From NCBI GenBank assembly GCA_017893485.1, contig CM030364.1, positions 40,217,825-40,281,824 on the forward strand: 64,000 nucleotides of DNA, written 5' to 3'. This DNA comes from Hemerocallis citrina. Taxonomy: Eukaryota; Streptophyta; Magnoliopsida; Asparagales; Asphodelaceae. Position numbers and translations under genes: made by a program. Shown here piece by piece: positions 33,694 to 44,500 of this stretch (position 1 is the stretch's first letter; every line of letters starts with the position of its first letter). Under the pieces are notes generated by a model. That model did no database searches and had not been told where the DNA came from. It saw nothing but the letters and a program-made list of their open reading frames with translations.

Positions 33694-35872
33694 GTATTTT
33701 GAAGGGATTGTTTTGCAAAACTATTTGGAAACCCTAAAACTTGATTCCCGGCCTATATAAAGAGAGTTGCAGCCGTCATTCGCTGCATAACTCAAGTTTC
33801 ATTATTTTATATTTTGGTGATTGAAGAGGAAGATTTGGATCTCGCAAAAAGAAAGGCTTTCTCGTTGGATCTTTTCAATTCCAAAGGTGAGTGATATGAA
33901 CTTTGTTTTGTTGTTGATTTATGCGAATGATTGTTTTGTTGCTCGTTGACATGCTTGTTTATTTAACGTATTTTTGTATGAGAACGATACAACATGATGT
34001 GCGTACCATGTTTGTGAAATCTAAGAATATTGAGTAGATCTTGACTTACGAAACTGTATTGCTAAAATGCATGTTAAGATTTGAGTATGGTTATGATCGG
34101 ATGATGAGCATCCGGATCTTATATTTGTAAATCAGATTTTTATTAAGAGTTGTGAAAGAAATTTAGTATTGAGAAACCCTAATGTGAGAATTAGTAATTT
34201 AGAACATGAGAACTTGAGTTTTGACATATTGATGTTTTGAGTAATGTGTCCATAATGAGGATTAGTTGAGATTTGTCATTTTACCTGAATATGAATTATT
34301 TCATGAACAAAGAATCTTTAGAAAACTCCAGTTTCGATTGTTGTATTCAGAGCTAAATTATGTAAACTGTGGGCTGACAGTCGACTGGTAGACCTTCCAG
34401 TCGACTGATACGACCTGGCTGCTGTGTCTCTAATTTCTTGAAGATTCGGTCTGGACAGTCGACCTAATCATTTTCACAGTCGACTGGTATACTTAAGATT
34501 TATTTTGCAAAGTTATTGTTGATTTCCTTTTGTGACAGTCGACCTATACCCCCCTTAAGTCGACTTATATGACTTAGTTTATTTTCTTAAAATCATGAAT
34601 ATTTGTCCTCTGGACAGTCGACTTACTACAGTATAAGTCGACTGGTACTGATGGGTTTTCGTAACTTGAGTGTTCTTTTGAGTGATTAGTCTCCAGACAT
34701 TTTAGCTTATACTTTGTCTTCAGTTAAACATATGATTTTGAGATTTCAGTTAAGCATGTAGTATTGAGAGTGATTGATAGACGGGTATATTCTGCGGTGT
34801 TAAGAGTCGTTGATCTCTGGGGTTGGGTATACTCTGCGGTGTTGAGAATCACTGTTAGTGATTGATAACCGGGTGTCCAATCTGCGGTGTGAGAGTGACT
34901 GAAAGCCGAGTATCCGATCTGTAGTATTGAGACTGATTGATAGACGGGTATATTCTGTGGTGTTAAGAGTCGTTGATCTCTGGGGTTGGGTATACTCTGC
35001 GGTGTTGAGAATCACTGTTAGTGATTGATAACCGGGTGTCCAATCTGCGGTGTGAGAGTGACTGAAAATCGGGTATCCGATCTGTAGTATTGAGACTGAT
35101 TGATAGACGGGTATATTCTGCGGTGTTAAGAGTCGTTGATCTCTGGGGTTGGGTATACTCTGCGGTATTGAGAATCACTGTTAGTGGTTGATAACCGGGT
35201 GTCCAATCTGCGGCGTGAGAGTGACTGATAACCGGGTATCCGATCTGTGGTATTGAGAATGACTGATAATCAGGTATTTGGCAGTGAACAGCCGACTGGT
35301 CCATTAATCAGTCGACTGTACAGTACAGTAGAGCTGTGCTTGTTTGAGAATGATTCTTCTAACACTTGGTTAAGCTACACTTGATGTTTCCATGTTTTCC
35401 TGTCATTTCTTACTTTACAATACATGTTTAGTATGTGCTCTCTCGTTCAGTACATGTTGTTTAAGAAACCATGCTTATTGTTTATTTATGTTGTTTGTTT
35501 GTTTATATCACTCACACCATTTATGGCTGACCCCTTTAGTTTGGGGGTTAGGGATCATCTCTAGCCTCATATGTTGCAGGTTGTTGCTTAGAGTTTGGAG
35601 GTTTGGATGCATGAGGCATATTTGAGATAAATTGATTTATAAGAGTTTTGTGTAAATTTGTAAAAGCAGTTTTGAGATAATTTGAGTTGTAAATGACAGA
35701 AAATATTGTTTGAGTTGTTTTGAATTCCGCTGTGTTGAAAAAGATTGTTGTAATAAAAGTTTGGAATAAAAGTATTTGTGTTTTGAGCTATGTGTACTAT
35801 TACATTGAATTTGATGTTGGGATTGTGCCACGTATTTTCTAAGTTATTATATTAGAAATTCGGGGCGCTACA
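33218..35872 (+). mobile_element. LTR 3 of the tandem array
   Basis: 2655-bp LTR with the longest TA tract of the three (33615-33692). It carries private changes shared by neither LTR 1 nor LTR 2, for example near 35232, 35728, 35772, 35811-35817 and 35865 (GGGGCGCTACA against GGGACGCTACA). It is followed by the right TATTC duplication at 35873-35877. Confidence 0.9.
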
Positions 35873-36095
35873 TATTCCCACCCTTACGCATTGCAAAACC
35901 CCTTCATTTAGCATATGACGAATAAAAGTTCTCGGCTTCATCTAAGGTATGAAAGGTCATACCTAACTTTGGTTTGAGATGCTCTTCAACTTGCGGCATG
36001 CATTCACCGCTTTGTTGTGCACACATAAATTGTTGCCGGCAACAAAATATCCTTCACCACTGTCCATATCTAACATCATCAATAAAATAACAATT
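35873..36095 (-). pseudogene. FAR1-like pseudogene, displaced N-terminal part
   Basis: The minus strand encodes the start of a FAR1 DNA-binding domain, with KPKLGMTFHTLDEAENFYSS then YAK, a stop, then RGFAMRKGG (family pattern: VGMTF.S.EEAY.FYNSYA...GF..RKG). It runs into the TATTC target site, and its continuation (a RKSKS-like segment) is found at 16540 on the other side of the 19-kb array. This is direct evidence that the array split one gene. The in-frame stop shows the gene is no longer intact. Confidence 0.8.
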
Positions 36096-36129
36096 ATCAA
36101 TACACTAATCTTATAGAGACATTCACATT

Positions 36130-36920
36130 ATTCATATATGTATATATATCTAGTTATGGAAAAAATATATGAGAAAACCGCACAAATAACAACCAAAAAA
36201 TCCAAAACTTTGCAAGTAGGTCAGACTAGCCACACACAAGCCAACACAAATTGTACAAGCAAGTGTGGACTTACGATTTGGAAGATATTGCAATATATCG
36301 CTTTCACTCATGCAAATTAATGAAAAGCGATACATTGCCGTATCATGCAAAACGTGAGTCGAAACTCACTTCTACAAGTCATGTTGACTTGTGTGTGGTG
36401 ATTTCGACCTACTCACAAAATTTCGTATTTTTTGGATGTGAAATGAAAAGCGATACATTGCCGTATCATGCAAACCGTGAGTCAAAACTCACTTTTACAA
36501 GTTACGTTGGCTTGTGTGTGGTGATTTCGACCTACTCACAAAATTTCGTATTTTTTGGATGTGATTTGTGCGTTTTATAGTGAAAACTCACTCAAAAAAT
36601 ATCAAAGTATAATTGTTGTTGTTGTTTGATATACGGGACAAATCCGCACAAATGACATCAAAAAAATCCATAACTTAGCAAGTAGGTCAGACTCACCATG
36701 CACGAGCCAACGCACCTTGCAGAAGTGAGTTTCGATTCACGGTTTAAGCGATAAGGCAATGTATCGCTCTTCAATCACGAACATGAATAGAAAGTGATAC
36801 ACGGCCAAGTCTCCCAAACCGTGAATCCAAAAACAATTCTACAAGTTTAGTTGGCTTGTGCATGATGAGTCCGACCTACTTCCAAAATTTTGAAATTTCT
36901 GGATCTCATTTGTGCACTAT
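36130..36920. repeat. Tandem and inverted ~123-bp repeats upstream of the FAR1-like gene
   Basis: GAAAAGCGATACATTGCCGT occurs at 36322 and 36445 (123-bp period), each followed by AACTCACTT.TACAAGT and GATTTCGACCTACTCACAAA. Inverted or partial copies flank these (36185-36300 and 36630-36910, with GCAAGTAGGTCAGACT). The block lies 5' of the minus-strand FAR1-like gene, so it may be its subterminal or promoter repeat region. Confidence 0.75.
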
Positions 36921-37439
36921 TACTAATAACGAGCAACAACAACTAATACTCCATCTACATCTAGAAAAACAACTACACACAATACACATCGTGAAACTAA
37001 CATATAATTAACCACGCATAATAACCAATTTGTAGACTCAAACATTCAAATAAAAATTTAATCAATTAGCATAGCTAGATCTACTAAAGTAGAAAAAAGT
37101 TAATATCTTTCACAATGTGGGCTTTCAGAAATGAGATGGAGGAGGTGGTTGTGCTGCTGTTGACGAAGAAGGAGTACAGATTGGGTAATTTCGTTGGGGT
37201 AAGGGTTTGATGGGTTTGGGAGATTTCGTTAGGTTAGGGTTTTTTGGGTTCCGGAGATTCAATGGAAGATAGCAAGAGTTCAAGAAGAGGGAGAGAGTGA
37301 GTGAGAGTGTCAAGTTAAGGAGGAGGAGCTAAGATTTCGACTATGGGTTCGAGTTTGCCAGAAAGAAAGAGAGAGAGCGAGAGAGAGAGTAGACTGACTG
37401 TGAGAGGAGGAGAAACAAATTTTTACAAGTATTTTAAAA
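36921..37439 (-). other. Possible 5' region of the FAR1-like transposon gene
   Basis: Mostly AT-rich, then a GGGTTTGG- and GAGAGA-rich block (37110-37420). On the minus strand this reads as CT-rich leader-like DNA with a short proline-rich frame at 37313-37125. No recognised domain. Its position between repeats and the presumed terminal inverted repeat suggests an untranslated leader. Confidence 0.35.
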
Positions 37440-37811
37440 CACTTGTACAACCTAAGCCGTTGTTTCATACAATGGCCTAGGTTATACATAGGTCGTTGTG
37501 TGAAGCAACGGTCGAGGTTAAAAAATGATTTCGTTGTACCTAGGCCGTTGTTTCCAACAGCGGCCTAGGTTCAATTTCCACACAAAAAAAATACTTGTTC
37601 ATCAGCATCGAGCGATAGAGAGTGAGAGAATGAATAAGTCAAAGAGTTAATTTGAGGCAAAATACCGAATTTACCCCTCCTCACTTAAGTGATAAAGGGG
37701 GGCAGATGGGCGGGAACGATCCAGGCCATTGGATCAAGAGAGATATGATCCAATGGCCGAGACTCGAGTTTGCAACGGGTCTGTGCAAACAGACCTATTT
37801 GCAACGAGCAT

Positions 37812-37812
<1 letters not shown>
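37440..37812. mobile_element. Palindromes and probable terminal inverted repeat of a Mutator-like/fold-back element
   Basis: Three imperfect hairpins at 37447-37478, 37484-37517 and 37538-37570 carry the CCTAGGCCGTTGTT / AACAACGGCCTAGG core. A unique block follows (about 37660-37800) with CACTTAAGTGATA, GGGCGG.., a GATCCA..GGCC block and ATTGGATC. The same order (ACTTAAGTGATA, GGGCGG, GATC..AGCCG, GATCCAACGG) occurs in the end of the fold-back element at 46070-46189. This is therefore likely the right end of a related element containing the FAR1-like gene. Confidence 0.6.

Positions 37813-37858
<46 letters not shown>
37813..37858. repeat. (CT)n microsatellite
   Basis: About 23 CT dinucleotides, directly after the presumed element end and before a Helitron-like terminus. 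Confidence 0.95.
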
Positions 37859-37861
<3 letters not shown>

Positions 37862-37864
37862 ATA

Positions 37865-37902
37865 TATATATTAGAACGTGCATCGCACGTGCGGATTACT
37901 AG
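37865..37902 (+). mobile_element. Helitron-like 3' terminus
   Basis: ACGTGCATCGCACGT forms a short hairpin followed about 9 nt later by CTAG and a T, which fits the Helitron 3' end rule (hairpin, then CTRR, insertion before T). The 5' TC end was not located. A degenerate relative (ACATTACACGTGTAAATTAC) lies at 38054-38073. The call rests on this short motif only. Confidence 0.45.
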
Positions 37903-38113
37903 TAATAATATTATAATAAGAGAGTTTGAGTTGTCGTTTGTAAACATACCGATTTACGTGTATCGTACGTACATAACTTATATGAAGGAGATCTCATGTT
38001 CGAGGCCATACTACATCTGAGTTTTTACTTTTAAAAAATATATTTTATTAAGAGTACATTACACGTGTAAATTACTAATAATCTTGATACTGAAAGGTTT
38101 TATATTTATTCAG

Positions 38114-38152
<39 letters not shown>

Positions 38153-38312
38153 CAATTGTATTGCACGTCCTTTTGATTCATTATACACATTTCAAATAGC
38201 AAACCTGTAACACCGAATTATCAAGATTGCATATACAAATAGCTTGAAATTGTCACACAAAAAAAACTTGAACATCAGTTAATTAGTAGCTACAAGGCTT
38301 ACTACTAGAATT
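37903..38312. other. AT-rich spacer with (TA)n at 38118-38150
   Basis: No gene seen. It contains a TA microsatellite and a degenerate second copy of the Helitron-like end, so it may be residual Helitron sequence. Confidence 0.5.
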
Positions 38313-38730
38313 GTTGGGATTTGATGGATCCAATACACAAGAACATAGAGATCAAAGAAGATGAACAACAGCAACGACAAGAAGAAGCAGCAACAGCAAT
38401 AGCAGTAGCAGGAAGCAGTCGATTGCAACGTGCAGCCCTGCACTCGACCAAGAGTTGCAGTCAACTGCCATGAGGGACATTCGACCACAACTATCAGCGG
38501 AGCTCTCTGACCTGCTCGAGTCTCAATGCAGTTGACTAATATTTTGTACAGTCGACTACAACGGTGCTCGGTGATTTGATCTACAACAGAGATCTAATCT
38601 TGTGTAATCCTATATATATATATGGTGTACGATTATTAAGGTTATTCCAACATTGTGAGAGAGTTTGAGTTGCCGTTCTTGAGAGATTAGAGAGAAGATA
38701 AACCCTACACCTTGAGTAAGGTTGGTTGTC
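38313..38730 (+). mobile_element. Copia-type LTR fragment
   Basis: Starts TGTTGGGATTTGATGG, the usual TGTTGGG start of plant Ty1/Copia LTRs. A CAG/AAC-rich block follows, then several GTCGAC-like motifs (AGTCGATTG, AGTCAACTG, AGTTGACT, AGTCGACTA) and a TATATATGGTGTA TATA-like box, ending in a CT/GA leader near 38730. No internal domain or matching partner is seen. The same layout occurs in the complete Copia LTRs at 47328 and 49662, but the sequence is different. Confidence 0.6.
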
Positions 38731-38754
38731 AATGGGCCAGGTATGAGCCACTCA

Positions 38755-39410
38755 TATAAGCTCGAGTCCGAGCCGGAGCCCAAATTTTAAATTAGGCTCA
38801 AGCCCGACCCGATTTATCTTCGGGTTTAACATCTTGGACTCAAGCCCGAGCCCGATTAGACAAAAAAAGGTCGTGTTTAGGCCCGAACTAATTATGCACT
38901 TTTAATATATAATTTTCTAATATTAACATAACAACATCTAGAATATTTCTTCGAAAATAAAAATGTCTTGAGTATTACATGATTAAAAAAGATCTTGATT
39001 AATTTTTGTAAAATTATCTAACTTTTTAAATTTATATTATAATACTATATTAAGGCAACAATTTTTTCTATATAATACTCATTTCAACTTATACAAATGA
39101 ATATGTATTAGGGAAAAAAAAACTTATACGAATGAATAAACATGATTTTTTAAAATAATCATGACTGTACATATAATATATATATGGACATGTAGATGTA
39201 CAAATTTGATTCAGGCCAGTCAGGCTAAATACTTGAGCCTGAGCCCGACCAGAATTTTTTTTGGGCTTAAAAAGTTGAGCCCGGGCCCGATCCGAATTTG
39301 TAAATGATTTGCCCAAGTTCGCAAATAAATGGGTTGGACCTAGTCAGGCCAAGGTCGGGAATAAATGGGTTGGACCTAGTCAGGCCAAGGTCGGGCCTGA
39401 GCTCACGGGG
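38755..39410. repeat. G/C-rich imperfect inverted repeat (GAGCCCGA-type) with 36-bp tandem duplication
   Basis: A left arm at 38755-38890 and right arm at 39190-39320 are both rich in GGCTCAAGCCCGACC / GAGCCTGAGCCCGACC motifs around an AT-rich core, as in some short non-autonomous hAT-like elements. At about 39329-39400 the block AATAAATGGGTTGGACCTAG is tandemly repeated with a 36-bp period. Terminal duplications were not found. Confidence 0.45.
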
Positions 39411-39482
39411 GCCTGAGGCGAACTCCCAAAATGGGACCCTCATACATAATGTATGAAAAATATCATATATATGAAAAATATC

Positions 39483-39491
<9 letters not shown>

Positions 39492-39545
<54 letters not shown>
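39492..39545. repeat. (AC)n microsatellite
   Basis: About 27 AC dinucleotides. It directly abuts the plastid-derived segment. Confidence 0.95.
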
Positions 39546-39549
<4 letters not shown>

Positions 39550-39554
39550 TACTC

Positions 39555-39750
39555 ATGTGGCTGAGAGCCTTCACAGCCCAGGCATATAGACGCAATTATC
39601 AGGGGCGCGCTCTACTACTGAGTTAATAGCCTTTCGTACGGGTCTCCCAGTGGGATGCCCACTATGCCAAGAGTGAGAGAAACTCCATCCCTCTTTTTTC
39701 CTTTTGCACCCCATATCCTTCCCGTGTGGCGAGATGGGGACGTAAAAAGT
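39555..39750 (-). pseudogene. trnI-GAU: Plastid trnI-GAU 5' exon and 16S-trnI spacer (nuclear plastid DNA)
   Basis: On the minus strand this holds the plastid tRNA-Ile(GAU) 5' exon, with GAGCGCGCCCCTGATAATTG and the A-box region CTATTAACTCAGTAG in slightly mutated form. It continues into the intron start (CCTGGGCTGTGAAGGCTCTC) and, on the other side, the 16S-trnI spacer (GGCATAGTGGGCATCCCACT). Base changes relative to the strongly conserved plastid sequence show an old nuclear copy. The 3' exon is missing, so it cannot make a tRNA. Confidence 0.85.
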
Positions 39751-39769
39751 TAGATCCTATCAACTTGTT

Positions 39770-40017
39770 CCGACCTAGGATAATAAGCTCATAAGCTTGG
39801 TCTTATTTCATCGTCGTAAGGGAAACAACCCTGTAGCTAAGGCCCTTAAATGACCGCTCAGTGATAAAGGAGGTAAAGGTGCAAAGACAGTTAAGAGGTT
39901 TTCCTAGAAGCAGCCATCCTTAAAAGAGTGCGTAATAGCTCATTGATCGAGCGCTCTTATGCCGAAGATGAATGGGGCCAAGCGATCTGCCGAAGATGTG
40001 GGATGTCAAAATGCATC

Positions 40018-40019
<2 letters not shown>
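39770..40019 (+). pseudogene. rrn23: Plastid 23S rRNA fragment (nuclear plastid DNA)
   Basis: The plus strand matches a mid portion of plastid 23S rRNA, including GACCGCTCAGTGATAAAGGA, GCAGCCATCCTTAAAAGAGT, GCGTAATAGCTCATTGATCG and AAGCGATCTGCCGAAG. Many C-to-T-like changes are visible. It lies on the opposite strand to the trnI piece, although the two are co-oriented in plastid genomes, so the insertion is rearranged. It ends in a TA microsatellite. Confidence 0.88.
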
Positions 40020-40074
<55 letters not shown>

Positions 40075-40207
40075 CGCAAAGAAAAGCCATCAAGTGGTTC
40101 TCATTCAATAGTAAGGAAATCAATGGTCCAGATCTAAGAAAAGCTATCAAGTGGCTCTCATTCAATAGTAAGGAAATCAATGGTCCAGATCTAAGCTCCC
40201 AAAAGAC

Positions 40208-40231
<24 letters not shown>
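40020..40231. repeat. (TA)n, a 57-bp direct duplication and a poly-C run
   Basis: TA tract at 40020-40073. A 57-bp unit is repeated at 40081-40137 and 40138-40194 (ATCAAGTGG, TCATTCAATAGTAAGGAAAT, GGTCCAGATCTAA). A 21-base C run lies at 40211-40231, followed by poly-A. Nothing coding. Confidence 0.9.
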
Positions 40232-40241
<10 letters not shown>

Positions 40242-40264
40242 ACAACTCTTTTATTTATTTAATT

Positions 40265-40852
40265 GTTTATCTCTCTCTCTCTCTCTCTTCCTCTCCTATT
40301 CAGATCAGTTTGCTCCCTCTAATTCCCAAACCAGAGAGCTCTAATTTCTCTCTCTTTCTCTCCCCTTTAGGGTTTTAAGCCGCTAACTCCAAATCCCTAA
40401 AACCATTTATTTAAACCTTCGCTTCCCTTCCATTGGTGAAGCCTCCATCGTCCTCTCAAGCGCGAATCTCAAAGCAAATTCAAATCCAAATCCAGTGTCG
40501 AAACCCAATCAAGAGGTCGTCGCCGATATCTGATCCGCTGCTGATTCCGTATCGGCGACTCCCCTCCACCAAATCGAGCGCGAATATCAAGTGACTCCGT
40601 ATCGGTGACTCCCCTCCACCGAATCGAGAGCCTCTACATGCGATGCAGTGACTCTAATTTCATCTCATTAATCGAATTCTCATTATAATTTTTAATTTTG
40701 TGTGTGCATGGGATTACTCAGTTTTTTGCTGACTCGAATTTTGTGTGTGCATGAGATCTAAGTTCAGAGAGGTATGATTGTTTTATTTTTGGGTTTAAAA
40801 TTTTTTATTTTGGTGATTTATTTGATGAGTTTTTTCTTGATTTTGATTTAAG
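40265..40852 (+). promoter_or_regulatory. 5' leader-like region of an unrecognised plant gene
   Basis: CT-repeat-rich DNA (40270-40365), GGGTTTTAAGCCG, then C-rich TCC/ATCG sequence and an AT-rich part look like a typical plant promoter-proximal region, 5' UTR and first intron. It ends at the splice acceptor before 40853. No clear start codon with a family match was found. Confidence 0.45.
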
Positions 40853-41570
40853 GTATACGCAAGTGAGAGATCAATTATTTGGTGGCCTCAATTTGGGCTT
40901 CCAAACCATAGCAGGACAGGTTAGCTGATCAGCAACCTAAAATAATTTGGCAAATATGCAACATTAATTTCTTTACTACAAGAGAATATACTATCGTGAA
41001 GTGTTCCTTTCACTGGTTATTAGAAACCATGGACAACATAACATATAAGAACTTTTAGTGTATGTTTGGATATATAGGATTGGATGACTGGAGTTTATTA
41101 GTGAAGGGTGCAAACTCTCCACTCAAGAAAGACAGCTAAAGTAAATTTGCTATTGATCCATTTTGTTTTTTTTATAAACGTGCAATGGGGATACAAAGTG
41201 GAGATAAAAGAAATGATTAGCTTGGATTAGAGTTTTGAGAACTTCATGTATTACATTTTGGTTGATATAATAATAAGATGTATTTCAATCGCAAACTGAG
41301 TCTCAGACAAACAAATGTTTAGATTATTGGTATTGTAAATATCTTCACACCTGAACTTGGGTTACCATTGTATTTAGACATGCTCATAGTGAATATGGAA
41401 TTAGAGTAAGCTCTATAAAACCTATATGATCATATCCTTGCATAACTATTACAACATCTAAAAGTGATGCTGAAGTTAATAAAACTCTATGCAGTGTTTC
41501 TAACAAACTATATGCATTCCAGGTAAGTTCAAGATAATGATCAAGAAGGCGATGGTTGAGCTTAAAGGTA

Positions 41571-41575
41571 GATAT
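41571..41575. other. Target-site duplication GATAT (left) of a solo LTR
   Basis: GATAT is repeated at 46549-46553, bracketing TATGGCGCCCCC..GGGGTATTACA. It sets the element limits at 41576 and 46548. Confidence 0.75.
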
Positions 41576-44500
41576 TATGGCGCCCCCGGATCCCCGTTAC
41601 CAGACATCCGTGACCCAACCAGAATCTGTGCCTTCAAATGCATCTCAACACAGTAAATAACACGGAAATTTTAAAACATTTTTTTTCCAAACAAGATCAT
41701 TACATCAATAATTACAACCCTTATCTTGTTCTTGGACAAAGAATACAAATTACATAAACTTATTACAAATGTTTATAAAAATATCCAGATTCCACTTATG
41801 AAGCTATCAGCTATCTTCCAGAGTGATGATCGGCTGATCCCTGCCGAACTTCGCTGAGTGGTCCTGCCGCTCCCCTAAGATGCGCCCCGTAGCTCGAATC
41901 TTTTGCTACACTACTCTGATACTCCAGCATCTGCTCGAACAGTAGGCATGTACACTGCCATTCTACTTGGATGCCCTGATGGTCTTGGGTTCTCCTGCAC
42001 TTGCGACCCAATATCCAGTACCTAAAAGTGGGGTACGTCAGTAGTCCTACTGACGCAAAGCTGATAAGAAAACAGCGACCTCCAACTATCAGTCACAATT
42101 CTTCTTGCATGGAAAGGAAGCGTGCATTCTAACATCCTAGTGTCTGTGTATGCCATGACCTGAGGTCTAATGCAATATACAGAGTACAAAACTAATGCAC
42201 TTAATCTAATGTAAGCAAGACTCTGGACACACATGCATCCCATACTACATGTGCCCCAGATCAAGTCGTTTCTCCAGTTTCAGGGATTCGAACCCTCGCC
42301 ATGCAATGCATTCTCTTATTGTACACTTCCTGTTCCTGATAGTACAACATGATTGAAGAGGTATATAAAAGAAATAATTTGGGGAGCTACCCTGTTGTCA
42401 CCAATAATTGTTGCATCAGACCATCCTTAAAAGCCGTGATGAACTTACAGATATATAGCAGCATATCCATTGCGTAGAAGATCCATTATGATCCGTTCGT
42501 GTCCACCAACATAGAACATGATGGCCTCGATGGTATAAAACCCCCTATCCGCCAAGAAATCTCATCCCGTTCTTACCACGGTACTTCAGAAATCAACAAT
42601 GCAAGATACGCACAATAGCACATATCCCTAATGACAGGAAGAGACAATCTCTGGTTATCATCACCTAGTGCTAACTCTTAGAACAAGGCGGATTATACGG
42701 AATCACCCCTAACACCAATTCGGTCTTCAAGTGAAAAATAAGGAAAACCTAATCAATGCAGTTTACTGAAAACATGGTAGCACTCAAATCATACATGGTG
42801 TCGTATCCAACAATGCTGAGCCTAACAGGTCTGTCAAAATAACAATAATCACGGAAATCACACTCACTGATTCCCAATACCTTCACAGGTTATCAACCAT
42901 AACCCCGACCCGTGACTCTGAGCGAGTAGTCCAATGGCGCCCAAATGATGCAATATATTGAATGAAGGTAAGCACACACATAACCACCAATTTCTGACCA
43001 TTGACAGACTCAGGCATCGAGATACCAAACACAAATTGACCATAGCTATCTCCCAACTCACTCATGTCTACCATGAGTACTAAGCACAGGAACTTGTCTA
43101 AGTTTCAGATGAAATGCTAAAAACGTCGTTTAAAACTCGATAGCTCATGATCACCATACTGCGGTATGCAGATGATTCCTCATCAATCGTCCAATAAAAG
43201 TAGTTCAAGAAATAGCAGTAGTTGTGACCCAAGCTACACTCATCGGAATCCAACAAAATCAGGCTTTCTATAAGGGTAGGAGACTCTAATGTAATCCCCT
43301 AGTTGACGACTTTCTCAAATTCCTTATAGAACTCTGTTCCCTGAGTTAATACAAACCTGAAGTCGATCAAGACAGTAGGTTGTTGATCTTGGAACATCCA
43401 TAACTTCCAACATATAACTCGGAATCGCTTGATATTATTCATTCTGGAAAGCTAAGAACCTAGGCTACAACTCTCCAGTTAATCATTTCCTCAAATTCAA
43501 TCATCTTGATACTATAAAAATCTCATATACTCTCAGCTGTATATCTCTTCATGCACTCGCTTCACTTTTCCCATATCATAAAAATTTGCTCACTCATCGG
43601 AATTACTCGATTCTGGATCCTATGCAAAGGTGGGAGTGTCTACTACAACTTTCCAGTAGAACACATCCTCAGATTCCATCACTAAAGTCCTCAAAAACAC
43701 AAAATTCCATCAGATGCACAAACATGGAAGAATTGGTTTATTTAGCCAACAATGTCTCAACTAATACTGGATCTACCCCAGTCTTTAGAAAATCATAACT
43801 TTCAACCTACAAACTGGAATTAAAAATTTCTTAATGTTTTGGAAATCTATGACTCCCTACTACAAATCTCTAGTTGATCAATCTTTCAAATTCTTAACAA
43901 ATAATTCCAGAACTATACATCTTTACAGACTAGTCAATCTGAACTAGGTTGAACCTGGTCCACTTTGAAATTCAATAACAAACCAACCTTAAGTTCAAAG
44001 CTCATGAAATTTGAGATTCTTAAACTAAACATATACCATTCTATTGTGTCAAAAATTTGCATCCAGATTCATAATACACATAGAGTTATGACCCCTCAAA
44101 TATAGCATAAAATTTCAGCTGCTCTTAAGATAGGGTCTTTTTCACTTCACACTATTTATTTTTGAAACCTCATCAAATGTCATCTAAAAATTCTAAAATT
44201 TTAGAATCATCAAATAGACTCATACCAAAAGCTACTGCAAAAAGTTCATAGTAATATCACACACACACAAGTAGTTATGGCCATGTGAACTTCATTCTAA
44301 AAACAGTCAGCTTCAGTTCTAACATCCAGACCATTACAAATTTTTTGAGGCATCAAATAATCTCAGAAAATTATGAAATTCAAGAATATGGTTTTAGACA
44401 AATACAAGAGTATCCACAAAACTTTCCAGCTCCAATACCCAGCCAATTTTGAGTTATGACTTTGAAAAGTCATAACAATTCTCACACAGTCAAAAGTTTT

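Noticed and set aside
16541..35872. Two or three independent retrotransposon insertions
   Set aside because: Only one TATTC pair exists and no duplication flanks the middle LTR. The LTR mosaic supports recombination of one insertion.
39267..39542. Frame with a Cys-Val repeat (minus strand)
   Set aside because: It is an AC-microsatellite translation, not a metal-binding protein.
39555..40019. Functional tRNA-Ile or rRNA genes
   Set aside because: Both are truncated, mutated plastid fragments in inconsistent orientation, so nuclear plastid DNA.
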